Source: Gentiana macrophylla
Lineage: Eukaryota > Streptophyta > Magnoliopsida > Gentianales > Gentianaceae
Assembly: GCA_026214975.1 (NCBI GenBank)
Contig: CM047808.1
Coordinates: 69,280,583-69,344,582, forward strand
DNA length: 64,000 nucleotides
Direction of reading: 5' to 3'
Shown here: positions 1-9,886 of the stretch, one piece after another
Layout: each line of letters begins with the position of its first letter
Position numbering within the stretch: the stretch's first letter is position 1
Notes under the pieces: generated by a model
Told to the model about the DNA's origin: nothing
Database searches by the model: none
Seen by the model: the letters and a program-made list of their open reading frames with translations, nothing else
Program-made: the position numbers and the translations under genes

Positions 1-165
1 AAGGGGATCCTATCAACTTGTTCAGGGAGAGCTAATGCTTGTTGGGTATTTTGGTTTGACACTTCTTCACACCCAAAAAGAAAGGAGCTACGTCTGAGTT
101 AAACTTGGTGATAGAAGCCTTCTTTCCTTTCTCGACGGTGAAGTAAGACCAAACCCATGAGCTTA
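1..165 (-). other. Unassigned edge fragment; weak BED-finger-like reading
   Basis: These bases do not read as the RT end expected just upstream of the Tekay-like RNase H, which becomes recognisable only at about 166. On the minus strand the segment reads openly, with a [11 protein letters not shown] stretch followed by Lys-rich residues and a stop near 32. This loosely recalls the start of a BED-type zinc finger of hAT transposases, but the Cys/His ligands are absent, so it is only a suggestion. It may be an insertion or deletion junction inside the gypsy element. Nothing else is supported here. Confidence 0.2.
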
Positions 166-836
166 TTTCAAAGATTGCGAGGCCGATGACTGCATTGATG
201 CAGAAAGAGAACTGGTTTAAGTGGGATGACAATTGCGAGAGGGCGTTCCAACTACTTAAGGAACGGTTGACTACAGCTCCGGTGCTAGCATTACCAGACG
301 GGAATGAGGACATCGAGGTTTATACTGATGCATCGAAGAATGGGCTGGGTTGTGTGCTGATGCAACGGAGGCGAGTGATCGCGTATGCATCAAGGCAGCT
401 TAAGCCGTATGAGAGTAACTACCCGATGCACGACTTAGAGTTGGCAGCTCTGGTCTTCGCATTGAAGATATGGCGACACTACCTGTATGGGATAACATTC
501 AAGGTATTCTCAGATCACAAGTGTCTGAAGTACATAATTACACAGAAGGAGCTCAATATGCGTCAGAGGCGTTGGTTGGAGTTAATTAAAGATTATGACA
601 TGGAAATCCAATACCACGAAGGGAAGGCCAATGTAGTGGCGGACGCTTTGAGTCGGAAATCGATTCATTCCTTGTGCGAGGAAGTAGCTTGGATCAGATT
701 GCGAGAAGAGTTGGACCGTATGGATATTTGTGTCATCCAGAAAGGCGGAGATAAAAGCGACTTCGTTTTGCAACCCGAATTATACGCTGAGATCCGGGTG
801 AGACAAGTGGGTGACAAGGTAATCGAGGCAAAGTAG
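166..836 (+). pseudogene. T pol fragment: end of RT and RNase H
   Basis: Encodes the connection from RT ([14 protein letters not shown]) to RNase H, the domain that removes the RNA strand during reverse transcription. Typical Ty3/gypsy RNase H landmarks appear in order: [30 protein letters not shown], the SDHKCLKY segment, and VADALSRK at the end. The reading frame stops at TAG 834-836, but the same frame continues straight into the integrase. The neighbouring residues suggest the stop replaced a CAG codon. Upstream RT motifs are missing because the sequence loses gypsy similarity before 166. Non-functional as it stands. Confidence 0.85.
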
Positions 837-1720
837 GAAAAGATTGGTACAGATGGTGCAGCTGATTTTACGTTACATGAGGATGGTAGTATCCGGTTTA
901 AGGGTCGGTGGTGTGTACCAGCCGACGAAGAACTCAAGAGGCGGATCTTGAGTGAAGTTCATAGTACGCCTTATTCTGTTCATCCGGGAGGAGACAAACT
1001 GTATAAAGATCTCAATAAAACCTTTTGGTGGCCCAATATGAAACGCGAAGTAGCAGAATTTGTGTCAAAGTGCTTGACTTGTCAGAAGGTCAAGATTGAA
1101 CATCGACGGCCACAGGGTATGCTGCAGCCGCTGGATGTGCCAGTTTGGAAATGGGATTCTATCTCCATGGATTTTGTATGCGGACTACCGAGGAGTCCTA
1201 AAGGGAATAATATGATTTGGGTCGTTGTGGATAGACTGACAAAAACGGCGCATTTCATTCCGATGAAAGACACTTGGAGTAAGACAGAATTGGCTATGGC
1301 ATGCCGGAGAAATATTGTGAGACTACATGGTATACCCAGCAGCATTGTGTCAGATAGAGATGCGAGATTCATATCTCGGTTTTGGCGAGAGCTGACAGAT
1401 GACCTTGGGGACGGAGCTGCGAATGAGTCTGAGTTTTCACCTGCTACCGATGGTCGACGGAGAGGACCATACAAACTTTGGAAGACATCTTTGAGGCATG
1501 TGTATTAGAATTCAAAGGCTCTTGGGAGGAAAAGCTCGATATTATTGAGTTTTCAAACAACAACAGCTACCATGCCAGTATTAAGATGGCACCTTTTGAG
1601 GCACTTTATGGTAGGAAGTGAAAGAGTCCGGTTTGTTGGGACGATTCGTCCGAGGCAGCGATTTTGGAACCGCAGATGATCGAAGATACGATTAAGCAGG
1701 TGTAGATAATCCGAGAAAAG
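837..1720 (+). pseudogene. T pol fragment: integrase
   Basis: Integrase inserts the cDNA copy into the genome. The zinc-binding H-H-C-C region is visible (histidines near 958 and 980, CLTCQ near 1075). The catalytic core follows: first Asp in MDFVCGLP, second Asp in SDRDARF. The region that should carry the catalytic Glu (after TDG, about 1449) is scrambled by frameshifts, the clearest being GGTCGACGG where family members read GGTCAGACGG. After about 1508 another frame resumes with [11 protein letters not shown], a standard gypsy motif, interrupted by TGA 1619-1621 and TAG 1703-1705. The domain identity is certain; the gene is broken. Confidence 0.85.
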
Positions 1721-2206
1721 ATGAAGGCTGCCCAGGATAGGCAGAAGAGTTATGCAGACTTACATCGCCGAGATATTGAGTTCACCGTGGGCGATAAGGT
1801 ATTGCTACGAGTATCACCAACCAGAGGAGTGATGCGTTTTGGCAAGAAAGGGAAGTTGAGTCCCAAGTACATGGGGCCATATGAGATCTTGGACCGCATA
1901 GGTGAAGTGGCATATCGACTAGCTTTGCCACCGGCGTTGGAAAATGTGCATAATGTGTTTCATGTATCTCAATTGCGCAAGTACGTGAGTAATCCTTCTC
2001 ACGTGATCGAACCGGAGGTTGTTGAACTAGATCAATCCTTGACTTACGAGGAGGTACCGGTACATATATTAGATACCAAGATATGAAAAACAAGGGGACG
2101 TGAAGTTCGCATAGTCAAGGTTTTATGGTCTAACCATGCCACCGAGGAGGCGACATGGGAAGCGGAGGATGCTATGCGACAGAAGTACCCGCATTTGTTC
2201 CCTTAA
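1721..2206 (+). pseudogene. T pol fragment: integrase C-terminus and chromodomain
   Basis: The GPY/F-type C-terminal integrase region is clear (GDKVLLRVSP, KYMGPYEIL, NVFHVSQLRKY). It is followed by a chromodomain-like end (EVRIVKVLWSNH, EEATWEAED, YPHLFP) closing with TAA at 2204-2206. In chromoviruses this domain helps target integration to chromatin marks. A TGA at 2084-2086 interrupts the frame just before the chromodomain; the position normally encodes Arg, so CGA to TGA is the simplest origin. The chromodomain assigns this element to the chromovirus branch. Confidence 0.85.
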
Positions 2207-2331
2207 GGTGTGCCATCTTCAAGCCTTGTACGTAAAACCCTTTTGCTTATCTTCAGGGGCGAAGGGTGTTTTAAGGGGGGGGGTGGAATAATGCCTGGTA
2301 CGAAGCCGAACTTCGAGGACGAAGTTTTGTC

Positions 2332-2346
2332 TTAAGGAGGGGAGGA
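2332..2346 (+). other. T polypurine tract
   Basis: A purine run (AAGGAGGGGAGGA) lies directly against the LTR start TGTAAC. This is the usual site priming plus-strand DNA synthesis. About 140 bp of non-coding sequence separates it from the pol stop. Confidence 0.75.
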
Positions 2347-3308
2347 TGTAACATCCCGAAATTTTTGACTTTCTAATTAATCGGTAAAGGATTCGGTCAT
2401 TTTGGGAGATATTTGATTAGTAATTAAATGGAAGGATTAATTAATAATTAAAAGGAATTTTATAATTCTTTAATTTTCTTAATTAAAAGAAAACAAAAGA
2501 AATCTCCAAAATCCCTACCTTGGCAATTAAAAGGATTTTTATTTCCTTTTTCCTTCCTTATTTCCCCAAAAACACGTGAAACCCTCCTTTCTCCCCCTAG
2601 CCGCCGTCCTCGTTGTGAAGAGAAGGAGAGAAATATCTCCTTCGTGTTACGGATTGTTGCCGTCGTAAGGGTCGTCTTCTTGTTTCCTACAATTTGAGCA
2701 TGACGATCGGCCGGCCAAAGGCCATGGCCGATCCATACATGCGTGTGGGGGGGATGATGTCGTTTCGGTTTGCCTTTTTATTCATTGGAATTGTGTTGTA
2801 ATTTTAGTATCTTTCCTTCTATCTATAGATATAGATTCGAGCTTCGTTGAGGAATGTTTCTAACTTAGCAAGGGCTTTCAAAAACGCAGCAATTCCGGTA
2901 AGGATATTTCTAAGTTACGTTTTCGTTTGGTTCGAAAGATGGGACTTTTAGTAATGTATAGGGTGGTGTAAGTGTGTTTGGGTTGTGTAGCATTGTTGAT
3001 TAGGATTTTAAGTACAAGTTGGGGCTGTTTACTGTGTTTTTAGAATGTATAGGCCTTTGTGGTTGTGCTTGAAGCGAGTAAAACAAATTGGTGTAAATCT
3101 TTTGTCAAAAGCATTTACGTGGTTGGTCATGCTTTGGAGTATTAAATGTCCGTAAAATGTGTTTGGGTTTGGGTTACAAGTTATAAATGTTATGGTGCTG
3201 CTATATGAGGCTTTCTATGATAAATTGCTGCTATTTGCTGATTTTTTTGACGAAGAGTCGAAGGAAAACCATGTCGAAATCATTTGGGGTTCTTGTTGAA
3301 ACCCGGGG

Positions 3309-3577
3309 TGGACGAGCGCCCTAACTTTGTGGACGGCGTCTCGCTTTGAGCACATCTCAGACGGGCGTCGGGGTACACGGACGAACGCCACGAGGTGCTA
3401 AAATCGATTCAGGATGTAACAGTTTTATCTGGACGGGCGTCCGGATTATCTGCACGGGCGTCCGAGTTGTTAAATTTGATTCAGGATGTAACAGTTTTTG
3501 GTGGCCGATCGTATGAGTTTTTGGACGGGCATCCTGTAGAGTTTTGGACTGGCGTCCAGCCTTCCAAACGGGCGTCC
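3309..3577. repeat. Array of GGACGGGCGTCC-type dyads in the T LTR
   Basis: About nine copies of a degenerate self-complementary motif, consensus GGACGGGCGTCC, with copies near 3309, 3330, 3358, 3378, 3429, 3452, 3523, 3546 and 3567. The best copy (3430-3441) matches the consensus exactly. Spacing is irregular, so this is an array of sites, not a simple tandem repeat. The same motif occurs in Athila-type element A. Confidence 0.8.
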
Positions 3578-3717
3578 AGTTTGTTTTGTCTCCCTTTCCT
3601 TGTTAGTTGTTGTCCAACCTTATGAACAAGTTTTGGAAGTCATGTTTGATGAGCAGGGATACTGACATCACTGTGGGATTTGGATTTTTAGGCATCGAAG
3701 TTTGTAGACCCATAGTG

Positions 3718-3869
3718 GTTGGGCCGGATAGGGTAGCACCCAAAGCCGGGAACCCGGGAAGGTTTCCTTACGACTTCAATGACCTTAACGTATTTGGGGA
3801 GTTGCAGACATTGGTATGGTCGGGCCGGATAGGGTAACACCCGAAGCCGGGAACCCGGGAAGTTTTCCT
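3718..3869. repeat. Imperfect tandem duplication in the T LTR
   Basis: Two copies of a roughly 53-bp segment, at 3718-3771 and 3817-3869, share GGGCCGGATAGGGTA, ACACCC/GCACCC and GCCGGGAACCCGGGAAG. The unit offset is about 98 bp. Each copy contains a perfect CCGGGAACCCGG-type dyad. Confidence 0.75.
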
Positions 3870-4542
3870 TGCACCCCAGTACGTGATGGTCCATTTTAAC
3901 GATGGTACCATTGGCAGACCTTTAGGATCCTCCTCTTTAGGGTTTACCCTTTTGATGGATGTGCACATTCGGGACCTTTAGGTATAGATGGAGTGTGGTG
4001 TTATGTATCTTCTATGTATGGGTTGAATCATTTATAGTTTGGTTGTATCCTTTTTGGATTGGTGGCATTTTTCATGATGTTGGTCTTGACGTATGGTTTG
4101 AAAGTCTTAATTCAACTTGTTAGTTAACTTTCGTTTTTCATATACTAGATTTATCCTTACTCAACTTTTAGTTGACGTTTCTACTTCTGGTTGAACCTAC
4201 TATGATCCATTTATGGGGAGCAGATTCTTAGCAGGTATTCCGGTTTGGGTGATAGCTTGTTGCTGGGAGGTTGCGGGGATTTGAGAGCCACGTAGCCACA
4301 GTCACACGCTTGCATTTTATTTGGAATTTTTTTTTAAAACCTTGAAATTTTGGATCTTCCGCACGTTTTCATATTTCTTTTAAGAGATTGTAATTACTTT
4401 AACCAATTTAATAATGAATGGTGGATGTTTATGTTCCTTCTGTTGTGGGATGTTGGATATTACTGCCACGATTGTGTGTTGTGAAGTGACATTACGGTGA
4501 CCAACACCGGCGGCCGACGGGATTGGAAACCGGGGTGTTACA

Positions 4543-5451
4543 AAGTCATCAGCAAAAGCCAAGTGATTGATCAGTAGATTATGACAACCAGCATGGAATT
4601 TGAAATCCGCATCCTGGCCCAGGATTCTCAGCATTCTGGAAAAATACTCCATACCAATAACAAATAGGAAAGGAGACAAATGATCCCCTTGTCTCAAACC
4701 CCTTTTACCAGGAAAGAACCCTTTCATCTCACCATTAATAGACAGGGAGTAAGAAGCAGTAGACACACAGAGCATGATCCACAAAACAAACCTGTCTGGA
4801 AAACCAAAACCCCTCAAAACAGATTGCAGAAAAGACCAATGAACAGAATCAAAAGCTTTTTTGATATCCACTTTTATCATACACCTTGGAGGGCCCCTCT
4901 TGACACCATATTGTCTAATCAATTCCTGACAGAGGAAAATGTTATCAGTCATAGCTCTTCCATCCACAAAACCAGTCTGTGCTTCATCAATAAGATCAGG
5001 AAGACAAGCAGAAAGCCTAGTAGCCAAGATCTTAGATATCACCTTGTATGTAACATTACAGCAAGATATAGGCCTATAATCACCAACCTGAGTAGCATGA
5101 GAGGACTTAGGAATCAAAGCAATAACAGCATGATTGATCTGCTTCAACAAAGCATCATTGTGAAAAAATTCCAACACAGCCTTAGTGAAATCTTCACCAA
5201 CAATGTCCTAAGATTTTTAAAAAAACCCAACAGAATAACCATTAAGACCAGGGGACTTATCATCTGAGAAAGAGAATAGGGCTTCTTTAACATCCAGATC
5301 AGTAACCTGTCTAATCAAATGAACATCAGTAGCCCAAGAAACTATATCAACATCTATAGGTACTGCAGGAGCTTCAGTACCAAGTAAGTCAGCAAAAAAC
5401 CTACAAAAGCTTCCCCAACCTGTTCATAAGATGTAGTAAAAGAACCATCTT
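4543..5451 (-). pseudogene. LINE F ORF2, reverse transcriptase N-terminal half
   Basis: Reverse transcriptase of a plant L1 element. On the minus strand the RT blocks appear in order: ALIPKSSHATQVGDYRPIS, the ILATRL segment, QTGFVDGRAMTDNIFLCQEL, KVDIKKAFDSVHW, GLRQGDHLSPFLFV, and HLAFADDF just before the Tekay LTR cuts the frame. The FADD motif holds the catalytic aspartates. A frameshift near 5178 and several stops between 5180 and 5450 separate it from the upstream ORF2. Pro is replaced by His in the usual RQGDPLSP. The C-terminal half is outside the window or lost. Confidence 0.85.
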
Positions 5452-6589
5452 AGAGCATTACAGAAGATATATGGTTCCTAGCATTATTCCTTTTCACCAA
5501 ATTGTGGAAAAACTTGGAACCCCTATCACTGAGTTTCATGTACATGCCCTTAGACTTCTGAGACAGAAAAGAAGACTCAGCAGCCTCTAAACTATGACAA
5601 ATCTTTTTCTGCTCCTGGATCTGGGAAGGCAGAGCATCATTAGGCCCCAAATTATTCAGAGATTGCAGCTCCCCTAGAAACCTACTAGCATTCTCAGACC
5701 TAACAGAGATATGATCATTGTGCTTCCTATTCAAAATCTTCAAAGGATGCTTTAGCCTTTTAAGTCTTTTGCAAAGGTGATACATAGCTGTTCTAGAAAC
5801 TTCTTCACTCCAACTCTGAGCAAGAATATCAGTATAATTTTCATGTTGCATCCATATATTAAAAAACTTGAAGGGCTTTATTCCAGATCCAACATCCGTA
5901 GATAAAGCAATTCTACAAGGTGAGTGATCAGAATGGAGGCCAGGAGGCTAAAAAAAAGCAAGAGCATTCAAGTTCCAATCATACCAAGATTCATTAACCA
6001 AAACCCTATCAATCCTAGTAAAAACACCCGAAGCAGACCAAGTAAAAAACTCACCTGCTGAATTTAAATCAGTGAGGTTAGCATCAAGACAGTAGTCAAC
6101 ACCATCCTGCAATTCATAATCTGAGGGAGTATTCCGATTCAATTTATCCTCCACAGAAAGAACATCATTAAAATCTCCAAGAACCATCCAAGGAAGAGAA
6201 GAAGTGACACTTAACTCCCTTATCCTGTCCCACATGGACCTTCTATCTCCTACAGTATGCAAACCATACACAAAAGTAACCAAAAAGCAGTCCCCAGAGA
6301 CCAAAAGCCTAACCTTGCAATGGATCCACTGAATATCAACCTGAAGAACCTCCACAACTAGAAAAGAAGGATCCCAGATAACCAACATCCATTTACTTGT
6401 ATGTAAATCAAAATTATTAACAGATTTCCAAAACCTCATTTTCTTCTCCATGAAGCTGTCATAACTATTTTGAGACAACTTTGTCTCAAGGATTCCAAAT
6501 AATGTAATCTTATGCTGTCTGAGAAACTTGACAACAGTAGACTGTTTAAGAACCTTATTGAACCCTCTAACATTCCAAAACCCTATCAT
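5452..6589 (-). pseudogene. LINE F ORF2, AP-like endonuclease and linker
   Basis: Starts with ATG at 6589 and reads as an apurinic-type endonuclease that nicks target DNA for target-primed reverse transcription. Landmarks: WNVRGFN at the N-terminus, the catalytic Glu in ETKL, GDFND, TRIDRVL, and the final HSDHS reached after a stop near 5948. The following linker (5851-5452) is typical of plant L1 ORF2 (QSWSEEV, SKFFHNLVKRN). The ATG overlaps the ORF1 stop in an ATGA arrangement. Single stops near 5948 and 5452 break it. Confidence 0.85.
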
Positions 6590-7888
6590 TTTTGTCTTCC
6601 AAGAGGTGATATACCTCTTGAGGCAGCATCATTTGCTTTGTGTACAATACCAGAAACACCAGATGTGTTATTCCTCTTGTTCTTATTTTTCTTCTTTGAT
6701 TTTCTTGAACTAGAAGCCACATTATCTCTTTTATCCACCGTAACATCATCCTCAGCATCACTTGCCCAAGAGCTACATTTGTCAGGATCCAAAACATCAA
6801 AGTTATTAGCCACATGGGTGGAAACCTGCTCCACATTCTCCACATTGTCTTTTGTACTTACCAAATTCTTGCCTTTATCAATAACAGAATTCTTCACATT
6901 AGATGTTGCAGCAATAGGAGCACCACCAAGTTGGACAGTATCGGTAGAAGGGACCTTATCCTGCACACTATCAGCATCTAGGATTATCACTTTCTTCTTT
7001 TTTGAGGCATTAGTTTTTGTAGTACCAGATTGCTTAGACCTAGCAACATATAAAGTTGGAACATCAATCTTAGCATCATCACATCCAGCATCATTATGCC
7101 CTAGTCTATTACACTTGGAGCAAAACTTAGGCATTTCTTCATACAAAACAGGTTGCAAGAGGACCTTCCCATCATGCAAGGTAATAGGAATGACAGAGGG
7201 CAAATCAGACTTGAGATCAACATCCACCAAGCATCTGGCAAAACTTAACACTTTCCTAGAAGCTGTACCTTGTCAGTGCACTAAGGACACCCCACAAAGG
7301 AACAAATCTTACACAATGCCCTACCCTTCCAAAGCCTTAATAGAAGATTTGGGAGTTGTATCCACACTGGAACCATAGAAGTAGTTTCCTTACTGAAGTT
7401 AAACATCACTGGCATCTTCTTCATGATCATAGGATTCCCATAAGCATAAAAGGGACCAGCTTGCAAAACTTCACATAGATCAGACTCATGCCAAAACAAA
7501 AACACTATCCAACCAGAATTGTGATAGTTAAACCTACACTTCCTAGGCCAAGCATTAAAAAATTTCTGAAAAGCATCTCTACCAGGAAATTTGCCTGGAA
7601 AAATACCAATCAGACTTAGTTTCTCCAAACTATCATCATCCTCATCTTCCTTATCTAAAATCACAGTTTCTTCACTAATAACATGATCAGTTAAAGTAAC
7701 AACTTCATCAGATTGCTCCCTATTATTCTTCACAAGTTGTACCCAAGAACCTACCTCATCTACAGCCTTAACAGCATTAGGCCCTATAAAATCAGTAGAT
7801 TGAGGATTCAAAATGACAGGAGCATGAACATCACTAGTAGGGATATTGGAAGCATTCCCACCAGTGACATTAGTAGAGATAGGATCCA
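6586..7888 (-). pseudogene. LINE F ORF1, DUF4283-like region and zinc knuckle
   Basis: ORF1 nucleic-acid-binding protein. From high to low coordinates: an acidic region, then a DUF4283-like domain (GKFPGRDAFQKFFNAWP, MVPVWIQLPNL, LWKGRALCKI), a frameshift near 7255-7300, then SFARCLVDVDL and a CCHC knuckle (CSKCNRLGHNDAGC, about 7088-7129). A Lys-rich and Ser-rich tail ends with TGA at 6586-6588. The protein binds LINE RNA in the family. The N-terminal part lies beyond element C1 at 17290-17927. Confidence 0.8.
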
Positions 7889-7893
7889 CCTCT
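7889..7893. repeat. Target site duplication of C1, left copy
   Basis: CCTCT directly left of the C1 LTR. The same five bases follow the right LTR at 17285-17289. A 5-bp duplication is standard for LTR retrotransposons. Confidence 0.9.
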
Positions 7894-9872
7894 TGTTGGA
7901 ATAGTGTCCTAAACCCAATCGGGTTGGACCGGATCCGACCGGGTCGGATCATTTCTACTATTTCTTTATGTTTATACATATATTAAATGGCTTTTCTGTT
8001 GTCATATATATGTTCTTTTAAAGAACCAATTATGAATTGTTATATGATAACGTCCTTAGTATTAAACTGTGATAGAGAAACCATGATAGGCGATTATGGT
8101 TGATGAGATCTCTGATCACTTTAATTAGTTTGATACTTAAATGTCTCTAGGCTGATGTACTATTGAACAGGACATTGATAGTATAAACAGACTAGCATGT
8201 ATTAGATGTCTTCTCTTTAGAGGCGGGGATAGATCTCGTCTATCGAAGTGTAGAGACACTTGGGTATGACGTGGACGTGTATTAGAGAATGCGCGACGTT
8301 AGGATCGACCCACTTACAGATAAGTGTCACACTATGTGGCGGTTGTGTAATTATCCTTAAGACCGAGTCTTCATGGCATCACGGTGTGGATTGTCATGCT
8401 TTGACACTATTGAGGTTTCCCAGCCACGGGCGATCATGCGGTAGTGATTGGGTATGATCTTTGAAGCATGCGGAGTATACATGATTGGTCGTCCGGGAAT
8501 CGCGTATCCTATGATTGGGATCGAATATCCGAAATGGCCTTCTTATAAGGAATGTCTTACTCTCGTGAATCTTTGCAAAGTGGGAGTAAACGAGTTACTT
8601 CGAGAGAGCATGATATCCAGATTATAAGATACGGTCGTTGATGTTTTGACACTCGACTAACGACCGTATGGATATTATTACAGCGATAGGATTGTAAGTT
8701 ACACGGTAACTATTTCACATGAAAGGTAGTAGTCATTGCATTTGACTCTTCCGATGATTGGGGGTCACGGTGTGTTGCTAGACGCTATCCCGTGATCGTT
8801 AGGCATGAAGGGCATTTTCGTAATTCGCACTTTGTGTCTACGGCCAACATATTCGGAAGCCTATCGGGTCACACACATATGAACATCTAGCCGGATTAAA
8901 ATGTGGTTATAGATGATAACCAAATAAGGAAAGTTTATCTCGAGACTATAAATGTTATAGTGGTAAATTAATATAGTGGTATTTATTTATTATGAATAAA
9001 TTAAATACAAGATATTAATTAAGTTGATTAATTAAATACACTTATATTGATAAGTGGCGCCACATATGTGTATAAGTGATACACTTAGATTGTGCAATTT
9101 AATTAATGATATTACCTATTATTAATATTAGATATTAATAAAATAAAATAAAATAATATATATATATATATGCATGTGTGCTTCCAACGTATGAAGCATA
9201 TTAGATATGCATGTGCACACATGTTTCCAATGTATATATATTTAATAGATTTATATGTGTAATATATATGTGACATATATACATGTGTAAATTGATTTAT
9301 GGTAATAAGATAAATATAGTCAATATTAGATTTTGACAATATTTTGGGAATATTCAATATAAGATATTGACAATATCCTAGATTTATTTAATATGAGATA
9401 TTATAATAAATGAGATAAATCAATCAATTATATTTTCCTTATTTTATTGGGAAAAGGTTTTCTTCTCCTCCACTCTAGAAGATGGCGCCACCTACACTAT
9501 AAATAAGAGGTGGGTGTCAAGCTCTTTTGTACAACACAATTCCAAGAACTAATAGTTCTTGTGTAAAATAGAGAGCATCCTATGGAGAGTTGGAGAGAAG
9601 GGAAAAGGGCCGGTCTAGCAACCGGAGTTTTCCAATAGCAATCCATGATGGGATTCCGGCGGGCTGTTCGTGTGGACTAGCGGTAGAGGCCGAACACTTG
9701 GGCGGCTCTATGCAGAACTACTCTCCTTAGACGGTCAAAGCGTCGATCTTTTAGATCAACCAAGGTAATCACCGTCTACTACTTAATTGTTTATTGCTTA
9801 AACGAAGTCGATCTTGGGTCGATAGGAAATAAATTTTAAATTCCGCTGCGTTCCCGCGTAGATTTCCTAACA
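7894..9872 (+). repeat. C1 5' LTR
   Basis: Begins TGTTGGAATAGTG and ends TTTCCTAACA; paired with 15308-17284. It contains the TATA box at 9498. An AT-rich stretch (8940-9450) with TATATA runs lies upstream of the promoter. Open frames in it, such as the one near 9112-9357, are also present in the right LTR and carry no domain. Confidence 0.9.
9498..9505 (+). promoter_or_regulatory. C1 5' LTR TATA box
   Basis: TATAAATA in CACTATAAATAAGAG, conserved at 16910-16917 in the 3' LTR and matched in D by TATAAAAG. Its position about 375 bp before the LTR end is reasonable for the element promoter. Confidence 0.65.
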
Positions 9873-9873
9873 G

Positions 9874-9886
9874 TGGTATCAGAGAG
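9874..9886 (+). other. C1 primer-binding site (initiator Met tRNA)
   Basis: TGGTATCAGAGAG lies one base after the LTR end. TGGTATCAGAGC is the complement of the 3' end of plant initiator methionine tRNA, the usual copia primer. Confidence 0.85.

Larger units (their letters stand above)
166..4542 (+). mobile_element. Tekay-like chromovirus (Ty3/gypsy) element T, 3' part with 3' LTR
   Basis: Plus-strand gypsy element visible from the end of RT through RNase H, integrase and a C-terminal chromodomain, then a polypurine tract and a 2.2 kb LTR. The LTR begins TGTAACA and ends TGTTACA, a perfect terminal inverted repeat. The chromodomain and long LTR are typical of the Tekay/Del lineage. The right edge falls inside the LINE RT, directly after the FADD codons on the minus strand, so T is a secondary insertion in LINE F. 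The 5' half and 5' LTR are not in view; the expected 5-bp target duplication would be AAGTC (4543-4547) on this side. Confidence 0.85.
2347..4542 (+). repeat. T 3' LTR (2196 bp)
   Basis: Bounded by TGTAACA and TGTTACA, preceded by a polypurine tract and followed at once by LINE ORF2 sequence. The length fits the Tekay lineage. It contains two internal features annotated separately: a GC-rich dyad-motif array at 3309-3577 and an imperfect duplication at 3718-3869. The open frames inside the LTR show no recognisable domain and are not called. Confidence 0.85.

Noticed and set aside
3309..3577. CRISPR-like array
   Set aside because: Units are 10-12 bp dyads with irregular spacing in a plant LTR; no direct repeats or spacers of CRISPR type.
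9112..9357. 81-residue frame present in both C1 LTRs (also 16530-16769)
   Set aside because: Duplicated only because LTRs are duplicated; AT-rich microsatellite-like content and frame differences between copies.
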